From Pasteurella oralis (lineage in GTDB: Bacteria; Pseudomonadota; Gammaproteobacteria; Enterobacterales; Pasteurellaceae), in contig NZ_NXGB01000002.1 in assembly GCF_002850605.1 (NCBI RefSeq), positions 1 to 64,000 of the forward strand: a stretch of DNA of 64,000 bases, given 5' to 3'. The notes under the pieces are model-generated. The model made no database searches. It was not told the DNA's origin and saw nothing but the letters and a program-made list of their open reading frames with translations. Both the position numbers and the translations under genes were made by a program. Below are positions 40,299-50,284 of the stretch, in pieces; positions within the stretch are counted from its first letter, which is position 1, and the number at the start of each line of letters is the position of its first letter.

Positions 40299-41567
40299 TT
40301 AGTTAGTTACCGCAAATGCTTGTTCTAAATCGGCTAAAATATCTTTAATACTTTCTATACCACATGAAAGACGAATTAATCCGCCAGAAATACCCACTTT
40401 TTCTAATTCAGTTTCTGCTAATTGGCGATGTGTTGAGGTCGCTGGGTGTAACGCACAAGTACGAATATCTGCTACATGGACTTCACGAGAAACTAATTGC
40501 AATGCATTTAACCATTTTGCTGCTGTTTCTCTACCACCTTTAATTTCAAAAGAAATTACACCACATAAACCATTTGGTAAATATTTTTGTTTTAATGTGT
40601 AATCTTGTGAACTTATTAAACCAGGGAAACTTACTTTAGCTACTTGTGGATGTTTTTCTAAGAACTCAGCCACCGCTTGTGCATTTTCATAATGACGTTG
40701 CATACGCACAGCTAAGGTTTCCATCCCTATATTGAGTAGAAAACTATTTTGTGGAGCTGGTGTGGCACCTAAATCACGCATTAATTGTACACGTGCTTTC
40801 ACTATATAAGCAGTGGAACCAAAAGTTTCGGTATAGACTAACCCATGATAAGTTTGATCTGGTGTGCTTAATTGTGGAAACTTACCATTAGCCCAATCAA
40901 AATTACCACAATCGATAATTGCACCACCGAGTGCAACAGCATGCCCATCTAGGTATTTAGATGTACTATGAATAATCACATTAGCGCCAAATTCAATTGG
41001 GCGACAGAAATAAGGTGTGGCAAAAGTATTGTCTACTAATAATGGCACCTCTGCTGCTTTTGCTAAAGCTGCAAATTTGTCAATATCCAATACGCGCAAT
41101 GCCGGATTTGCAATAGTTTCTGCAAATACTGCTTTCGTATTGGGACGAATAGCTTTTTTTAAGTCTTCCAGCGGTAGATCTTGATCGACAAAAGTGACTT
41201 CAATCCCCATTTTTTTCAACGTATGAGCAAATAGATTATAAGTACCACCATACACATAAGTAGAGGAAATGAAATGATCGCCTGCTTCAAGAATATTTAA
41301 CATGGCATAAAAAATTGCTGCTTGCCCCGAAGCAGTACACATCGCTGCAACACCACCTTCTAATGCGGCTAATTTTTCTTCCGCTGCATTGGTGGTAGGA
41401 TTGGAAAGACGAGAATAGAAATAGCCCGATGCTTTTAAATCAAATAGCTTGCCAATTTCTTCTGCTGAATCATAAGTAAACGTTGTGCTTTGTACTATTG
41501 GATGCACACGTGGTTCGCCATTTTTAGGAGTATAACCAGCATGAAGACATTTCGTTGCAAATTCCAT
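40299..41567 (-). CDS. metY: O-acetylhomoserine sulfhydrylase
   Basis: PLP enzyme of the Cys/Met metabolism (cystathionine gamma-synthase) family that makes homocysteine from O-acetylhomoserine and sulfide. 422 residues, the length of MetY rather than MetB. PLP lysine in IIHSTSKYLDGHAVALGG (about residue 205), with ASGQAAIFYAMLNI and SGGLIRLSCGIESIKDILADL. It is the only gene of sulfur assimilation in this area. Separates dnaK from dnaJ. Some homologues prefer O-succinylhomoserine, so the acyl group is inferred. Confidence 0.88.
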   Translation of the reverse strand: MEFATKCLHAGYTPKNGEPRVHPIVQSTTFTYDSAEEIGKLFDLKASGYFYSRLSNPTTNAAEEKLAALEGGVAAMCTASGQAAIFYAMLNILEAGDHFISSTYVYGGTYNLFAHTLKKMGIEVTFVDQDLPLEDLKKAIRPNTKAVFAETIANPALRVLDIDKFAALAKAAEVPLLVDNTFATPYFCRPIEFGANVIIHSTSKYLDGHAVALGGAIIDCGNFDWANGKFPQLSTPDQTYHGLVYTETFGSTAYIVKARVQLMRDLGATPAPQNSFLLNIGMETLAVRMQRHYENAQAVAEFLEKHPQVAKVSFPGLISSQDYTLKQKYLPNGLCGVISFEIKGGRETAAKWLNALQLVSREVHVADIRTCALHPATSTHRQLAETELEKVGISGGLIRLSCGIESIKDILADLEQAFAVTN

Positions 41568-41651
41568 TGTGTGTTCCTTTTGGGTGATGTTATTGTTTCG
41601 AGGCGTAAAGTGCGGTCAGTTTTGACAAAATTTTGATCACACTGTATTTGC

Positions 41652-42050
41652 TTAACAATGTGGTACAACGGAAATATGAATCTCTACTGCACCATTAGGT
41701 GCATACCTTTCAAAATCCACATGATAAGCACGTTTAAGCAAACCTTGCTGTTCTTTTTTCCAAATGAGCTGCCAAGTTTGATGAACTTCATCTGCTTTGC
41801 AACGAAATATTTCATAGAAACTCAGATCTTCAATTTCAATAACAGGGAAATTTGTCTTTATTGCCTTTTCAGTCGCAATCGCAAAATCATAGTCAGCTTG
41901 ATAATCCGCAGCATAATTAAAATAAACACCGTAACAGTATTGATCTTGTGGTAATAATTCAAGATTGTTTTGCCATGATATTGGAATAATATCATTCGCA
42001 ATTTCGTTATTAAGGCGTTGTTGTGCGATAGGGTAGAGTATCAGGGACAT
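41652..42050 (-). CDS. GyrI-like small-molecule-binding domain protein
   Basis: 132-residue single-domain protein resembling the GyrI/AraC effector-binding fold: an early YCYGVYFNYAAD strand region, FPVIEIEDLSFYEIFRCKA, TWQLIWKKEQ and the end HVDFERYAPNGAVEIHISV, the last block being the family's typical EIHI-type pattern. Without a DNA-binding domain it may bind or hydrolyse a small ligand. Lies between dnaK and metY on the same strand; no link in function is evident. Confidence 0.68.
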   Translation of the reverse strand: MSLILYPIAQQRLNNEIANDIIPISWQNNLELLPQDQYCYGVYFNYAADYQADYDFAIATEKAIKTNFPVIEIEDLSFYEIFRCKADEVHQTWQLIWKKEQQGLLKRAYHVDFERYAPNGAVEIHISVVPHC

Positions 42051-42131
42051 TCATTCTCCACATTTATTTTTCCTCACATTACTTTTACGAATATAAAGTG
42101 AGGAAAAATAGCGTATTAATTAATATACCGA

Positions 42132-42153
42132 AAGGGCGTATCGCTACGCCCTT
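42132..42153 (-). terminator. hairpin after dnaK
   Basis: AAGGGCGTA / TACGCCCTT perfect 9-bp stem with a 4-base loop, 21 bases after the dnaK stop. Confidence 0.6.
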
Positions 42154-42173
42154 CGATTTTAATCAGTGTGAAA

Positions 42174-44078
42174 TTATTTGTTATCTTTCACTTCTTCAAA
42201 TTCAGCATCAACCACATCATCATTTGGTTTTTCGCTTTGTGCTTGTTGCGGCTGCGCATCAGGCTGTGGCTGAGCCGCTTGCATGAGCTTTTCAGAAACT
42301 TGAATTAATACTTGAACTTTCGCTTCAATTTCCGTTTTATCTTCACCTTTCGCTGCAGCTTCTAAGTCTGCTACCGCTTTTTCGATTGGTGCTTTATCCT
42401 CAGCAGATAATTTATCGCCCACTTCGCTTAATTGCTTACGAGTGCTATGAACTAAATGATCTGCTTGGTTACGTGCTTGCACTAACTCTTCAAATTTACG
42501 GTCAGCTTCAGCGTTTGCTTCTGCATCACGAACCATTTGTTGAATTTCTTCATCTGTTAAACCAGAAGAAGCTTTGATTGTGATTTTTTGCTCTTTGTTG
42601 GTCCCTTTATCTTTCGCTGATACATGGATAATACCATCTGCATCGATGTCGAAAGTGACTTCAATTTGTGGCATACCACGTGGTGCAGGATTGATACCTT
42701 CTAGGTTAAATTGACCTAAAGATTTGTTATCTGCCGCACGTTTACGTTCACCTTGAAGGACGTGGATTGTTACCGCACTTTGGTTATCTTCTGCGGTTGA
42801 GAATACTTGCGATTTCTTAGTTGGAATCGTAGTGTTTTTCTCAATTAAAGTGGTCATCACACCGCCCATAGTTTCGATACCTAATGAAAGTGGAGTAACA
42901 TCTAATAACAATACGTCTTTTACATCACCTGCTAATACACCACCTTGTACTGCAGCACCGATAGCAACAGCCTCATCTGGGTTCACATCTTTACGTGGTG
43001 CTTTACCGAAGAAAGCTTCAACTTTTTGTTGTACTAGTGGCATACGAGTTTGACCACCAACAAGGATCACATCATCAATTTGTGACACGCTTAAACCTGC
43101 GTCTGCTAGTGCAACTTTGACTGGTTCTAATGAACGAGCAACTAAATCTTCAACCAATGATTCTAATTTTGCACGCGTTAATTTAATGTTTAAATGTTTT
43201 GGACCTGTCGCATCTGCAGTGATGTATGGAAGATTAACATCTGTTTGTTGTGCAGAAGAAAGTTCAATTTTGGCTTTTTCACCTGCTTCTTTCAAACGTT
43301 GCATCGCTAATCGATCGTTGCGTAAGTCAACACCTTGTTCTTTTTTGAATTCTTCAACTAAGTAATTAATGACGCGGTTATCGAAATCTTCGCCACCTAA
43401 GTGTGTATCACCGTTAGTTGCTAATACTTCAAATGTTTTCTCACCACCGACTTCATCAATTTCGATGATAGATAAATCGAATGTACCACCACCTAAATCA
43501 TAAACGGCGATAGTTTTATTACCTTGACCTTTATCTAAACCATAGGCAAGTGCCGCAGCCGTTGGTTCATTAATAATACGTTTTACTTCTAAACCAGCGA
43601 TACGACCTGCATCTTTAGTCGCTTGACGTTGTGCATCATTAAAATACGCAGGTACAGTGATAACAGCTTCAGTGACCGTTTCACCTAGGAAATCTTCTGC
43701 TGTTTTCTTCATTTTTTTCAATACTTCAGCAGAGATTTGTGGTGGTGCCATTTTTTCGCCTTTTACACCAACCCAAGCATCGCCGTTATCAGCTGCTACG
43801 ATTTCAAATGGCATGATGTTAACATCGCGTTGAACTTCTTCATCTTGGAAGCGACGACCAATTAAACGTTTAATTGCAAATACGGTATTTTTCGGGTTAG
43901 TGACAGCCTGACGTTTTGCTGGTTGACCTACTAATGTTTCATTATCTTGAGTATATGCAATGATTGACGGAGTGGTACGATCACCTTCTGCATTTTCAAT
44001 AACGCGTGGTGTACCACCATCCATTACCGCCACACAAGAGTTTGTTGTACCTAAGTCAATACCAATGATTTTTCCCAT
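42174..44078 (-). CDS. dnaK: chaperone DnaK (Hsp70)
   Basis: ATP-dependent Hsp70 chaperone, 634 residues. Nucleotide-binding domain opens [16 protein letters not shown], with [18 protein letters not shown] and [13 protein letters not shown]; linker [15 protein letters not shown]; substrate domain and helical lid follow, ending in the charged tail [14 protein letters not shown] that binds co-chaperones. Full length. One uptake signal lies inside at 42772. A sigma-32-like promoter is upstream. Confidence 0.98.
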   Translation of the reverse strand: MGKIIGIDLGTTNSCVAVMDGGTPRVIENAEGDRTTPSIIAYTQDNETLVGQPAKRQAVTNPKNTVFAIKRLIGRRFQDEEVQRDVNIMPFEIVAADNGDAWVGVKGEKMAPPQISAEVLKKMKKTAEDFLGETVTEAVITVPAYFNDAQRQATKDAGRIAGLEVKRIINEPTAAALAYGLDKGQGNKTIAVYDLGGGTFDLSIIEIDEVGGEKTFEVLATNGDTHLGGEDFDNRVINYLVEEFKKEQGVDLRNDRLAMQRLKEAGEKAKIELSSAQQTDVNLPYITADATGPKHLNIKLTRAKLESLVEDLVARSLEPVKVALADAGLSVSQIDDVILVGGQTRMPLVQQKVEAFFGKAPRKDVNPDEAVAIGAAVQGGVLAGDVKDVLLLDVTPLSLGIETMGGVMTTLIEKNTTIPTKKSQVFSTAEDNQSAVTIHVLQGERKRAADNKSLGQFNLEGINPAPRGMPQIEVTFDIDADGIIHVSAKDKGTNKEQKITIKASSGLTDEEIQQMVRDAEANAEADRKFEELVQARNQADHLVHSTRKQLSEVGDKLSAEDKAPIEKAVADLEAAAKGEDKTEIEAKVQVLIQVSEKLMQAAQPQPDAQPQQAQSEKPNDDVVDAEFEEVKDNK

Positions 44079-44402
44079 TTTGTTTCTCCTAATAAATTCG
44101 TTAATTCGATTTGCTCTTCCAAAATAAGGATGAAATTTTGCATTTCAAGTGATGGAAAGAAAAATTTTTCATGTTAATTGTTTCACTTAAAGTGCGGTCA
44201 TATTTTGTTGAGTTTGTTCGCACTGTAGTAAATGAGGCTAAAAAGTGAAAGTTCAAGAGGAGGATGTAAAATTTATTTTATTTGCCTAAAAAAATGCGAA
44301 AGAGTTTATCAATGAACAATCTATAAAGAATATATTCTATACAATAATGATTTGTGATAGATTAACCACTTTCGACTCACCTTTAATTTAGGAAATTTAT
44401 TT
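44079..44402. other. dnaK-ydgA divergent intergenic region
   Basis: 324 bases, AT-rich, holding the dnaK promoter side (see the sigma-32 entry), one uptake signal near 44190 and the upstream region of the DUF945 gene with TATTCTATACAATAA near 44330-44346 as a possible -10 region. No open frame is credible. Confidence 0.5.
44126..44149 (-). promoter_or_regulatory. sigma-32-like promoter of dnaK
   Basis: On the minus strand, CTTGAAA (44143-44149) matches the sigma-32 -35 consensus, with TTCATCCTT (44126-44134) at suitable distance; the latter only partly resembles the consensus CCCCATNTA. It is about 50 bases before the dnaK start. Position supports heat-shock control. Confidence 0.55.
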
Positions 44403-45833
44403 ATGAAAAAATCATTAGTTGCTTTAGGTGTTATTGTTGCGCTTGGCGCTGTTTGGACAGGTAGTGCATGGTATACAGGTAAAGCTGTTGAAGAAAAGGC
44501 GCAAGAGCGTTTAGATTTAATTAATGCTGGATTTGCGGGGCTTGCTTCTGCTGGTTCTGAGGTCAAATTTACTAATTTGGCAATTGAACGTGGTATTTTT
44601 AGTTCTAATGTAACTTATGATTTCGTTGCAACATTTCCTGATACTCAAGTTACAATCCCATTTGAGGGCACACTTTATCATGGACCATTCCCTTTAGATC
44701 GGGTAAGTAAATTCGATTTATTGCCAACCTTATTGTCAAGTAATGATCGTATTGTTCAAAATGAAGAAACACAAGCATGGTTTGACTATGCACAAGGTAA
44801 AAATCCATTTGAAAGCCATATTAAAATTGGTTATGACTCTACTTTCTCAGGACAAGCAAGAATTGCACCAATCAAACTAGATCTGAGTGATGCTGATATT
44901 GTATGGAAAGGCATTGAATTAAATTTCGATAAAGTAACAGCGAACGGGATTGGTAAATCACAAGCTATTATTGATGGCTTAAAACTTGCGATTGATGATA
45001 CAGAAGATGCATCTAAAGCAATCATTGAAGTAAACAAGATTAAAATTGATAGCGATTTACAACGTACTGAATGGGAACAAATTCCGGTTGGTAAACAAAG
45101 TGCATTGATTGATAGCTTCCGTGTTTCGCTTACTGAACGAGATATGCGAGATTTTAATTTAGAATACAGAAATATGTCTTTTGATGCGAGCACTAAAAAA
45201 GAGAATACTTTTGTGAACTATGAATTAGTTGCTAAAGCGCCAGAAATGCTAGTGAATGGTAAAACAGTGGGCGATCTTGATGCCAAAGTCAAACTTGAAC
45301 ACCTAGATGGTAAAGCAACCAATGAATTGTTAATGCTTGTTGATAACAATGCTGATTATGAGCCGCTACCAGAAGAACAAATTCAAGCGTTAGCGAAAAC
45401 AATTTTGCAAAACCAGCCATTGTTACAACTTGATCCATTAAAATTAACCACAGATGAGGGTGATCTTAAAGCAGATCTTGTTATTGAAATGGCAAGTGGT
45501 AATTTTGATATGCTTGAACAAGGGAAAATCTTAGATCTGTTTAAGCAGTTAGCGGTGAATGTTGATTTGAATAAAAATGCATTAACTAAGCTTTTTGCAA
45601 TGGTTGAAGAAGCGAATGGTGTAACAAAAGAAGATGCAATAGTCGCAGCAGAACAAGCTGTTAATGCGATGTTTGAAGAAGCAATCCAACAAGGTGTATT
45701 GGTTGATTCAGAAAGCTCAGTGAAGTTAGGCTTGTTGCTTGAGAACAAAGCGTTAAAATTAAATGGACAGCCAATTCCAGAAGAACAAATTTTAATGACA
45801 GTAGTATTGTTTTTCCTAGGTATGAGCTATTAA
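44403..45833 (+). CDS. YdgA-like DUF945 protein
   Basis: 476-residue protein with an N-terminal hydrophobic segment (about 5-24, VALGVIVALGAVWTGSAWY) that works as a signal or anchor, followed by the DUF945 family repeat-like pattern (AIERGIFSSNVTY, FEGTLYHGPFPLDRVS, FNLEYRNMSF). The family is periplasmic and inner membrane-associated in E. coli; function unknown. Very Asp/Glu/Asn-rich C-terminal half. Reads away from dnaK, ends at a terminator shared with degQ. Confidence 0.85.
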   Translation: MKKSLVALGVIVALGAVWTGSAWYTGKAVEEKAQERLDLINAGFAGLASAGSEVKFTNLAIERGIFSSNVTYDFVATFPDTQVTIPFEGTLYHGPFPLDRVSKFDLLPTLLSSNDRIVQNEETQAWFDYAQGKNPFESHIKIGYDSTFSGQARIAPIKLDLSDADIVWKGIELNFDKVTANGIGKSQAIIDGLKLAIDDTEDASKAIIEVNKIKIDSDLQRTEWEQIPVGKQSALIDSFRVSLTERDMRDFNLEYRNMSFDASTKKENTFVNYELVAKAPEMLVNGKTVGDLDAKVKLEHLDGKATNELLMLVDNNADYEPLPEEQIQALAKTILQNQPLLQLDPLKLTTDEGDLKADLVIEMASGNFDMLEQGKILDLFKQLAVNVDLNKNALTKLFAMVEEANGVTKEDAIVAAEQAVNAMFEEAIQQGVLVDSESSVKLGLLLENKALKLNGQPIPEEQILMTVVLFFLGMSY

Positions 45834-45876
45834 AGGTAAAAGTGCGGTCAATTTTAAGTAAAATACAAGCACATAA

Positions 45877-45906
45877 AAAATGGGGATATCATCATATCCC
45901 CATTTT
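45877..45906. terminator. bidirectional terminator between DUF945 gene and degQ
   Basis: Perfect 13-bp stem AAAATGGGGATAT / ATATCCCCATTTT, 4-base loop, A/T-runs on both sides. Confidence 0.85.
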
Positions 45907-45914
45907 GTTAATTG

Positions 45915-47294
45915 TTATTGAATCAGTAAGTAGAAATTATTTTCACCACGGACAATATTTAATGCAATTGCAGATGGTTTTGTATCCAAAATTTTGCGTA
46001 ATTGACCTAAATTCTCTACTTTTTGACGATTTACGCCAACAATGATGTCATCCTTTTTCAGACCACGCTGTTCAGCGATAGATTTTGGCGCAACGCGCGT
46101 AATCGCAACACCTTTCAGACCTTTTTCATCATAGTTACTCATTTCAGCCCCTGTTAGTGCAGGGAGTAAGCTACTTGCATCTGCTTGTGTTTGATCATCC
46201 GATTGCAAAGTCACTTTACTAGTTTGTTTTTTACCGTCACGTAAATAAGTGAGCTCAATTTCTTTGCCCGCACCAGAAGTCGCAATTTTAGCGCGCATTT
46301 CGGCGAAGCTTGAAATTTTTTGCCCATTCATGGCAATAATCACATCGCCAGCTTTTAAGCCTGCTTTTTCAGCCGCAGAATTTGGTAAAACTTCACTTAT
46401 AAAAGCACCTTGTTGGGCTTCAATATCAAATGCTTTCGCTAAATCAGCATTTAATTCACCACCTTTGATGCCTAGCATTCCACGACGGACTTCACCAAAT
46501 TCAAGAATTTGTTGGACGAGGTTATTTGCCATGTTACTTGGAATTGCGAAAGCAATACCAGCGTTGCCCCCGCTTGGCGAAATAATTGCAGTATTAATAC
46601 CAATTAATTCACCCTGTAAATTGACTAATGGACCACCAGAGTTACCGCGATTGACTGCCGCATCTGTTTGAATATAGTTTTCATAGGTACCGCTATCAGA
46701 TCCTGTTGAACGCCCTAATGCAGAAACAATACCAGAAGTGACAGTCTGACCTAAACCAAATGGGTTACCAATAGCAACAGTAAAATCACCTACACGTAAT
46801 TTATCTGAATCTGCAATTTTTAGTGCGATTAAATTTTTTGGTTTTTCAATTTGAATAAGTGCGACATCCGATAATTCATCAGCACCGATTACTTTGGCAC
46901 TCAGTTCGCGTCCATCTTGTAATTGAACCGTAATTTTATCTGCACTATCAATAACGTGATTATTGGTTAATACATAACCTTTTTCAGCGTTAATAATTAC
47001 ACCAGATCCAATACCACGAAAGTTACGGGGCGCGCGATCGTTGAAAATGTCAGGTCCAAAGAAAAATCTAAATTCTTCTGGAATACCATGAAATTGTGAT
47101 GGGGCATTTGATTTTGCTTTGCCTTCGACTGAAATTGAAACCACCGCAGGCAGTACTTTTTCTAACATTGGTGCTAGGCTAGGGACTTGTTGACCTTCAA
47201 CATAGGCAGGTAATGATGCTTGGCTGATCGTTGAGGTTGATAAAATGCTTAATCCGAGAGCAATGCTGGTTAATAGAAAATTTCTTTTTTTCAT
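45915..47294 (-). CDS. degQ: periplasmic serine endoprotease DegQ/HtrA
   Basis: HtrA-family protease and chaperone of the periplasm. 459 residues: Sec signal peptide (about 1-26), trypsin-like domain with His in LTNNHVIDSAD, Asp in LSDVALIQI and Ser in NRGNSGGPLVN, and two PDZ domains (about 265-360 and 370-455). The LA loop between residues about 58 and 88 is short and lacks the long Q-rich linker of DegP, so DegQ is preferred, though relatives are often called htrA. The gene may be controlled by sigma-E, but I could not point to a clear box. Confidence 0.88.
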   Translation of the reverse strand: MKKRNFLLTSIALGLSILSTSTISQASLPAYVEGQQVPSLAPMLEKVLPAVVSISVEGKAKSNAPSQFHGIPEEFRFFFGPDIFNDRAPRNFRGIGSGVIINAEKGYVLTNNHVIDSADKITVQLQDGRELSAKVIGADELSDVALIQIEKPKNLIALKIADSDKLRVGDFTVAIGNPFGLGQTVTSGIVSALGRSTGSDSGTYENYIQTDAAVNRGNSGGPLVNLQGELIGINTAIISPSGGNAGIAFAIPSNMANNLVQQILEFGEVRRGMLGIKGGELNADLAKAFDIEAQQGAFISEVLPNSAAEKAGLKAGDVIIAMNGQKISSFAEMRAKIATSGAGKEIELTYLRDGKKQTSKVTLQSDDQTQADASSLLPALTGAEMSNYDEKGLKGVAITRVAPKSIAEQRGLKKDDIIVGVNRQKVENLGQLRKILDTKPSAIALNIVRGENNFYLLIQ

Positions 47295-47927
47295 TGTTCA
47301 TTTTCTCCAATAAAGTTAAAACACACTAAAATTGCACAGAGCAGTTTAAGTAAGTCATAAGACAAAGAAAATAAAAAAATGTTCGAGTTTGTAATAAATT
47401 TTTCATTTTTCACAAAGTTTCATCAATTTTACTAGAGTAACTTGGAGTAACATCTTTCATTTGTAGATAAAATACTTTCAAGCGTTGAACAAATATTCAT
47501 CTTCAAGTAAAGCCCTATTGTGGGTGGTTTTCTAACGGCTTGTGAATTAACGTATATAGTCTGTTCATTTATCTGTTGAATCATAATGTAATAACCCATA
47601 GTTTTTTAAGAACTATTTTGCTATCATCGTTGCAAATTTAACCAGAGGTTTATTCTATTGATTTTCTACAAAGGGCTTGTTTGAACAAGATAAAATGAAT
47701 GACATGATAGCTATTAAATAATTTGTTTTTTATTTGATTGTTGCGTGCCAAAGTGAACGATTTAACATACTTTATTGGTTATAGGCTTAGTAAGTCATAT
47801 AGCGTTCAGAAGTCAATTGAATAGCAAAAATTTTAGGGAGACGGTCAGATATGGTTTAATATGTTCCATCATTTAAACTCAACTGACCATTTTTATATAG
47901 CTACTTTTATTCACTAAGGAGAAATTT
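47295..47927. other. 633-base intergenic region, possibly degenerate
   Basis: No open frame of credible length on either strand. The right part (47700-47890) reads in fragments with stops. A long imperfect hairpin at 47842-47888 is bounded by GGTCAG and CTGACC, with inner GTTTAA / TTAAAC pairing. I do not recognise a promoter, RNA gene or insertion sequence. A decayed gene is possible. Confidence 0.35.
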
Positions 47928-48611
47928 ATGAAATTCAAACACATTTTACGTATTTTCGCCTTTTCTCTTTTTTTTACGCTCTCAGGTTGTACAGCAGGGC
48001 TATGGGCTGGGGGGCAAAACAGCAGTTTTATTCCTGGTTCAAGCGATATTATCTCTACTGACATTAAAGCGAAAGAAATTGCTAAAGATACTATTCGCGC
48101 CTTTGGTAGAACGAAAGACAAGCAACAGATTGTCATGATAGGCGACAGCTATTGGTATTTTATTTCCCCAAAACAAACTGAGCAGCTGCAAACGTTACTT
48201 AATACCAAATTACCAAAAGCCTTTAATACCAAAGCAAATAAGCCTATTTGCATCAATTTAACTAAGAGCGCTAAGGGATTTTCTACAGATTCTTTGTGGC
48301 TTCATTACCAGCCTAAAACGGAACGAGAGATTAAAATTGTCAGAGAGTTAGGTTTTAGAAAAACAAGTAAGCCTGAAATTTATGCAAAAGAGTACTATTT
48401 TGAGGGTGAAATATATAAAAAAGCGGAAAATATTAAACTCGAATATCAATTTGAAACAACACTTCCTGTTTCTATCAATACATTGGAGTCCGAAACAAAT
48501 ATTGATGGTTCATTATTATTAACTAAAATTGCCGCAACGCCAGTGGCTTTGGCGACGGATATCATATTATTACCAGTGTTGTTGATTACCTTGCCATTCG
48601 TTGATTATTAA
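47928..48611 (+). CDS. unknown lipoprotein, paralogue of the 22.7 kb lipoprotein
   Basis: 227-residue predicted lipoprotein; the signal MKFKHILRIFAFSLFFTLSGC has lipobox LSGC with Thr at +2, favouring the outer membrane. Body: KEIAKDTIRAFGRTKDKQQI, VRELGFRKTSKPEIY, and a C-terminal hydrophobic stretch (TPVALATDIILLPVLLITLP) that could re-enter a membrane. These blocks line up with the lipoprotein at 22652-23422, in the same order. A AAGGAG site precedes the ATG. Function unknown. Confidence 0.78.
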   Translation: MKFKHILRIFAFSLFFTLSGCTAGLWAGGQNSSFIPGSSDIISTDIKAKEIAKDTIRAFGRTKDKQQIVMIGDSYWYFISPKQTEQLQTLLNTKLPKAFNTKANKPICINLTKSAKGFSTDSLWLHYQPKTEREIKIVRELGFRKTSKPEIYAKEYYFEGEIYKKAENIKLEYQFETTLPVSINTLESETNIDGSLLLTKIAATPVALATDIILLPVLLITLPFVDY

Positions 48612-48864
48612 TCATACATTTTAATAAAGCGCACGGTCAGTTGCTTAGGTAGTTGTACAAAACTCAACAAAAACTGACCGCACTTTTCTTTATGCCCGTC
48701 AACTGTTGGATTTACTGCGATCGTAATATGTGTTTTTGCAAGTAAAAAACTCGTTTGTTTATTAGTGATATCATTAAAAATAGTTCCTTAGCATAAACAA
48801 ATAAAAAAGAGGCAAACCAAACAAGCTTACCCAATAAAATCTGGATCAATTTATAAAAAATAGT

Positions 48865-50076
48865 TTAACCAATAACCGCCGGTAAATAACCAGCTTTGAT
48901 TAAGAAAGGGACATTCATAATGAGAATACCAAGTATTAATGCACCTAATAACGTGATATTACCACCTATGACTCGATATGGTAATTCAGGGTAACGTTTT
49001 CTTGCCCGCCACGCCATCCCAACAGGCAAAACTAAACCATAAAATGTAAACATTTGACCTGCATATCCTAATGCCATAACGAAACCTTCAGGATAGAACA
49101 GCGCAAAGATAAGTGGTGGTAAAAATGTCAGCAGACCCAATGAAAAACGATTTGTCTTGATGTTTACGCGTTTGAGTAAATCATATAAGCAATCAAAAAG
49201 TGAAAGTGCGACACCTAAGAAAGAAGTAATTAATGCAAGGGTAAAAAATAAACGCATTGCAGAGCTAATTAAAGAACTTTCAGTCGCTTGATAAGTTGCT
49301 GTGATTAGACCATTTAGGGTTGGATCAGTATTTAAAATCTCCACAAATTGTGCTTGTGGGAAAACACCATGTGTTGCCATTTGCCAAATAATATAGGCCA
49401 CTAATGGAATTGCCGTACCCATAATAATAGCAATACGTAAGCGTCGGATATCACCATTTAGATAACTATTAATACTTGGAATAATCACATGAAAGCCAAA
49501 TGAGGTAAAGAAAACAGGACTAGCCGAGATAATTAGGAAATCTTTAAGCGGCATCGCTAATAAATTATCACTGCTAACGAGTGGCAGCATCATAATGAGG
49601 ACTAAGACAAAAGCAAGTAGTTTTACTGAAAATAATAAACGAGTTAGCATATCAACTGCGCCAGTACTAATCACAATAAATACACCTAGTACAACCGTAA
49701 ATAACACAATTGAAATAGGTTGCGCATGTTCGCCTAAGAAAGGTAGAACTCCTGCTAGTAATGAGCCTCCGCCTGTGACATAAGCAGATAAAATTGCGTA
49801 CATAAAAACAATAAGTGCAAAAGTTGCCACAATGCGCCCCGGTAAACCGAAATATTGTTCTGCTAATGTGGCAATGCCAGCATTTTTGGTTTCTGCTTTT
49901 TGATAGACTTCAACGAATAGTAATGCACTATAAGAAAGGAGTCCCCACAAGGTAAATAAAAGAATTAATGTATAGGTAAAGCCCATTTCTGCTGATGTCA
50001 GCGGCATAGCTAACATACCGGCACCGATTGTGGTACCCGCAACTAACAACGCACTTCCAAAGGTTTTATTTTGCAT
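48865..50076 (-). CDS. tyrP: tyrosine-specific transport protein TyrP
   Basis: Aromatic amino acid permease (HAAAP family), 403 residues, same as E. coli TyrP. About 11 membrane helices. The opening GSALLVAGTTIGAGMLAMPL is the unwound helix-1 substrate site, and FFTSFGFHVIIPSINSYLNG is the conserved helix 6 region. The ATG at 50076 has a GAG ribosome site; the extra four upstream codons are excluded. A TyrR box could not be shown. Tryptophan or tyrosine specificity is inferred from similarity only. Confidence 0.88.
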   Translation of the reverse strand: MQNKTFGSALLVAGTTIGAGMLAMPLTSAEMGFTYTLILLFTLWGLLSYSALLFVEVYQKAETKNAGIATLAEQYFGLPGRIVATFALIVFMYAILSAYVTGGGSLLAGVLPFLGEHAQPISIVLFTVVLGVFIVISTGAVDMLTRLLFSVKLLAFVLVLIMMLPLVSSDNLLAMPLKDFLIISASPVFFTSFGFHVIIPSINSYLNGDIRRLRIAIIMGTAIPLVAYIIWQMATHGVFPQAQFVEILNTDPTLNGLITATYQATESSLISSAMRLFFTLALITSFLGVALSLFDCLYDLLKRVNIKTNRFSLGLLTFLPPLIFALFYPEGFVMALGYAGQMFTFYGLVLPVGMAWRARKRYPELPYRVIGGNITLLGALILGILIMNVPFLIKAGYLPAVIG

Positions 50077-50284
50077 AATAACTCTCAATGTTTGAATAAA
50101 TAAGAAACGATCATTCTAACGTAAAAAATGTCATGTCACTATTTTTTTTACATTAATAGTGATTAGTTCAGATAGAGGCTGATTACTCGCTAATGAATGC
50201 CTAAATATAACTACTGATTGAATAAAAATTTTGTGTTAAAATTCGCAACCGATTTTATCCATTAATTGTAGATTAGGAAATAAT

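Noticed and set aside
45915-47294. DegP as the name of the HtrA protease
   Set aside because: The short LA loop and 459-residue length fit DegQ better; the functional distinction is not certain.
50077-50284. Possible TyrR box or FMN riboswitch between tyrP and ribH
   Set aside because: TGTAAA and TTTACA-like pieces are present but not at the 6-base spacing, and no riboswitch core sequence is visible.
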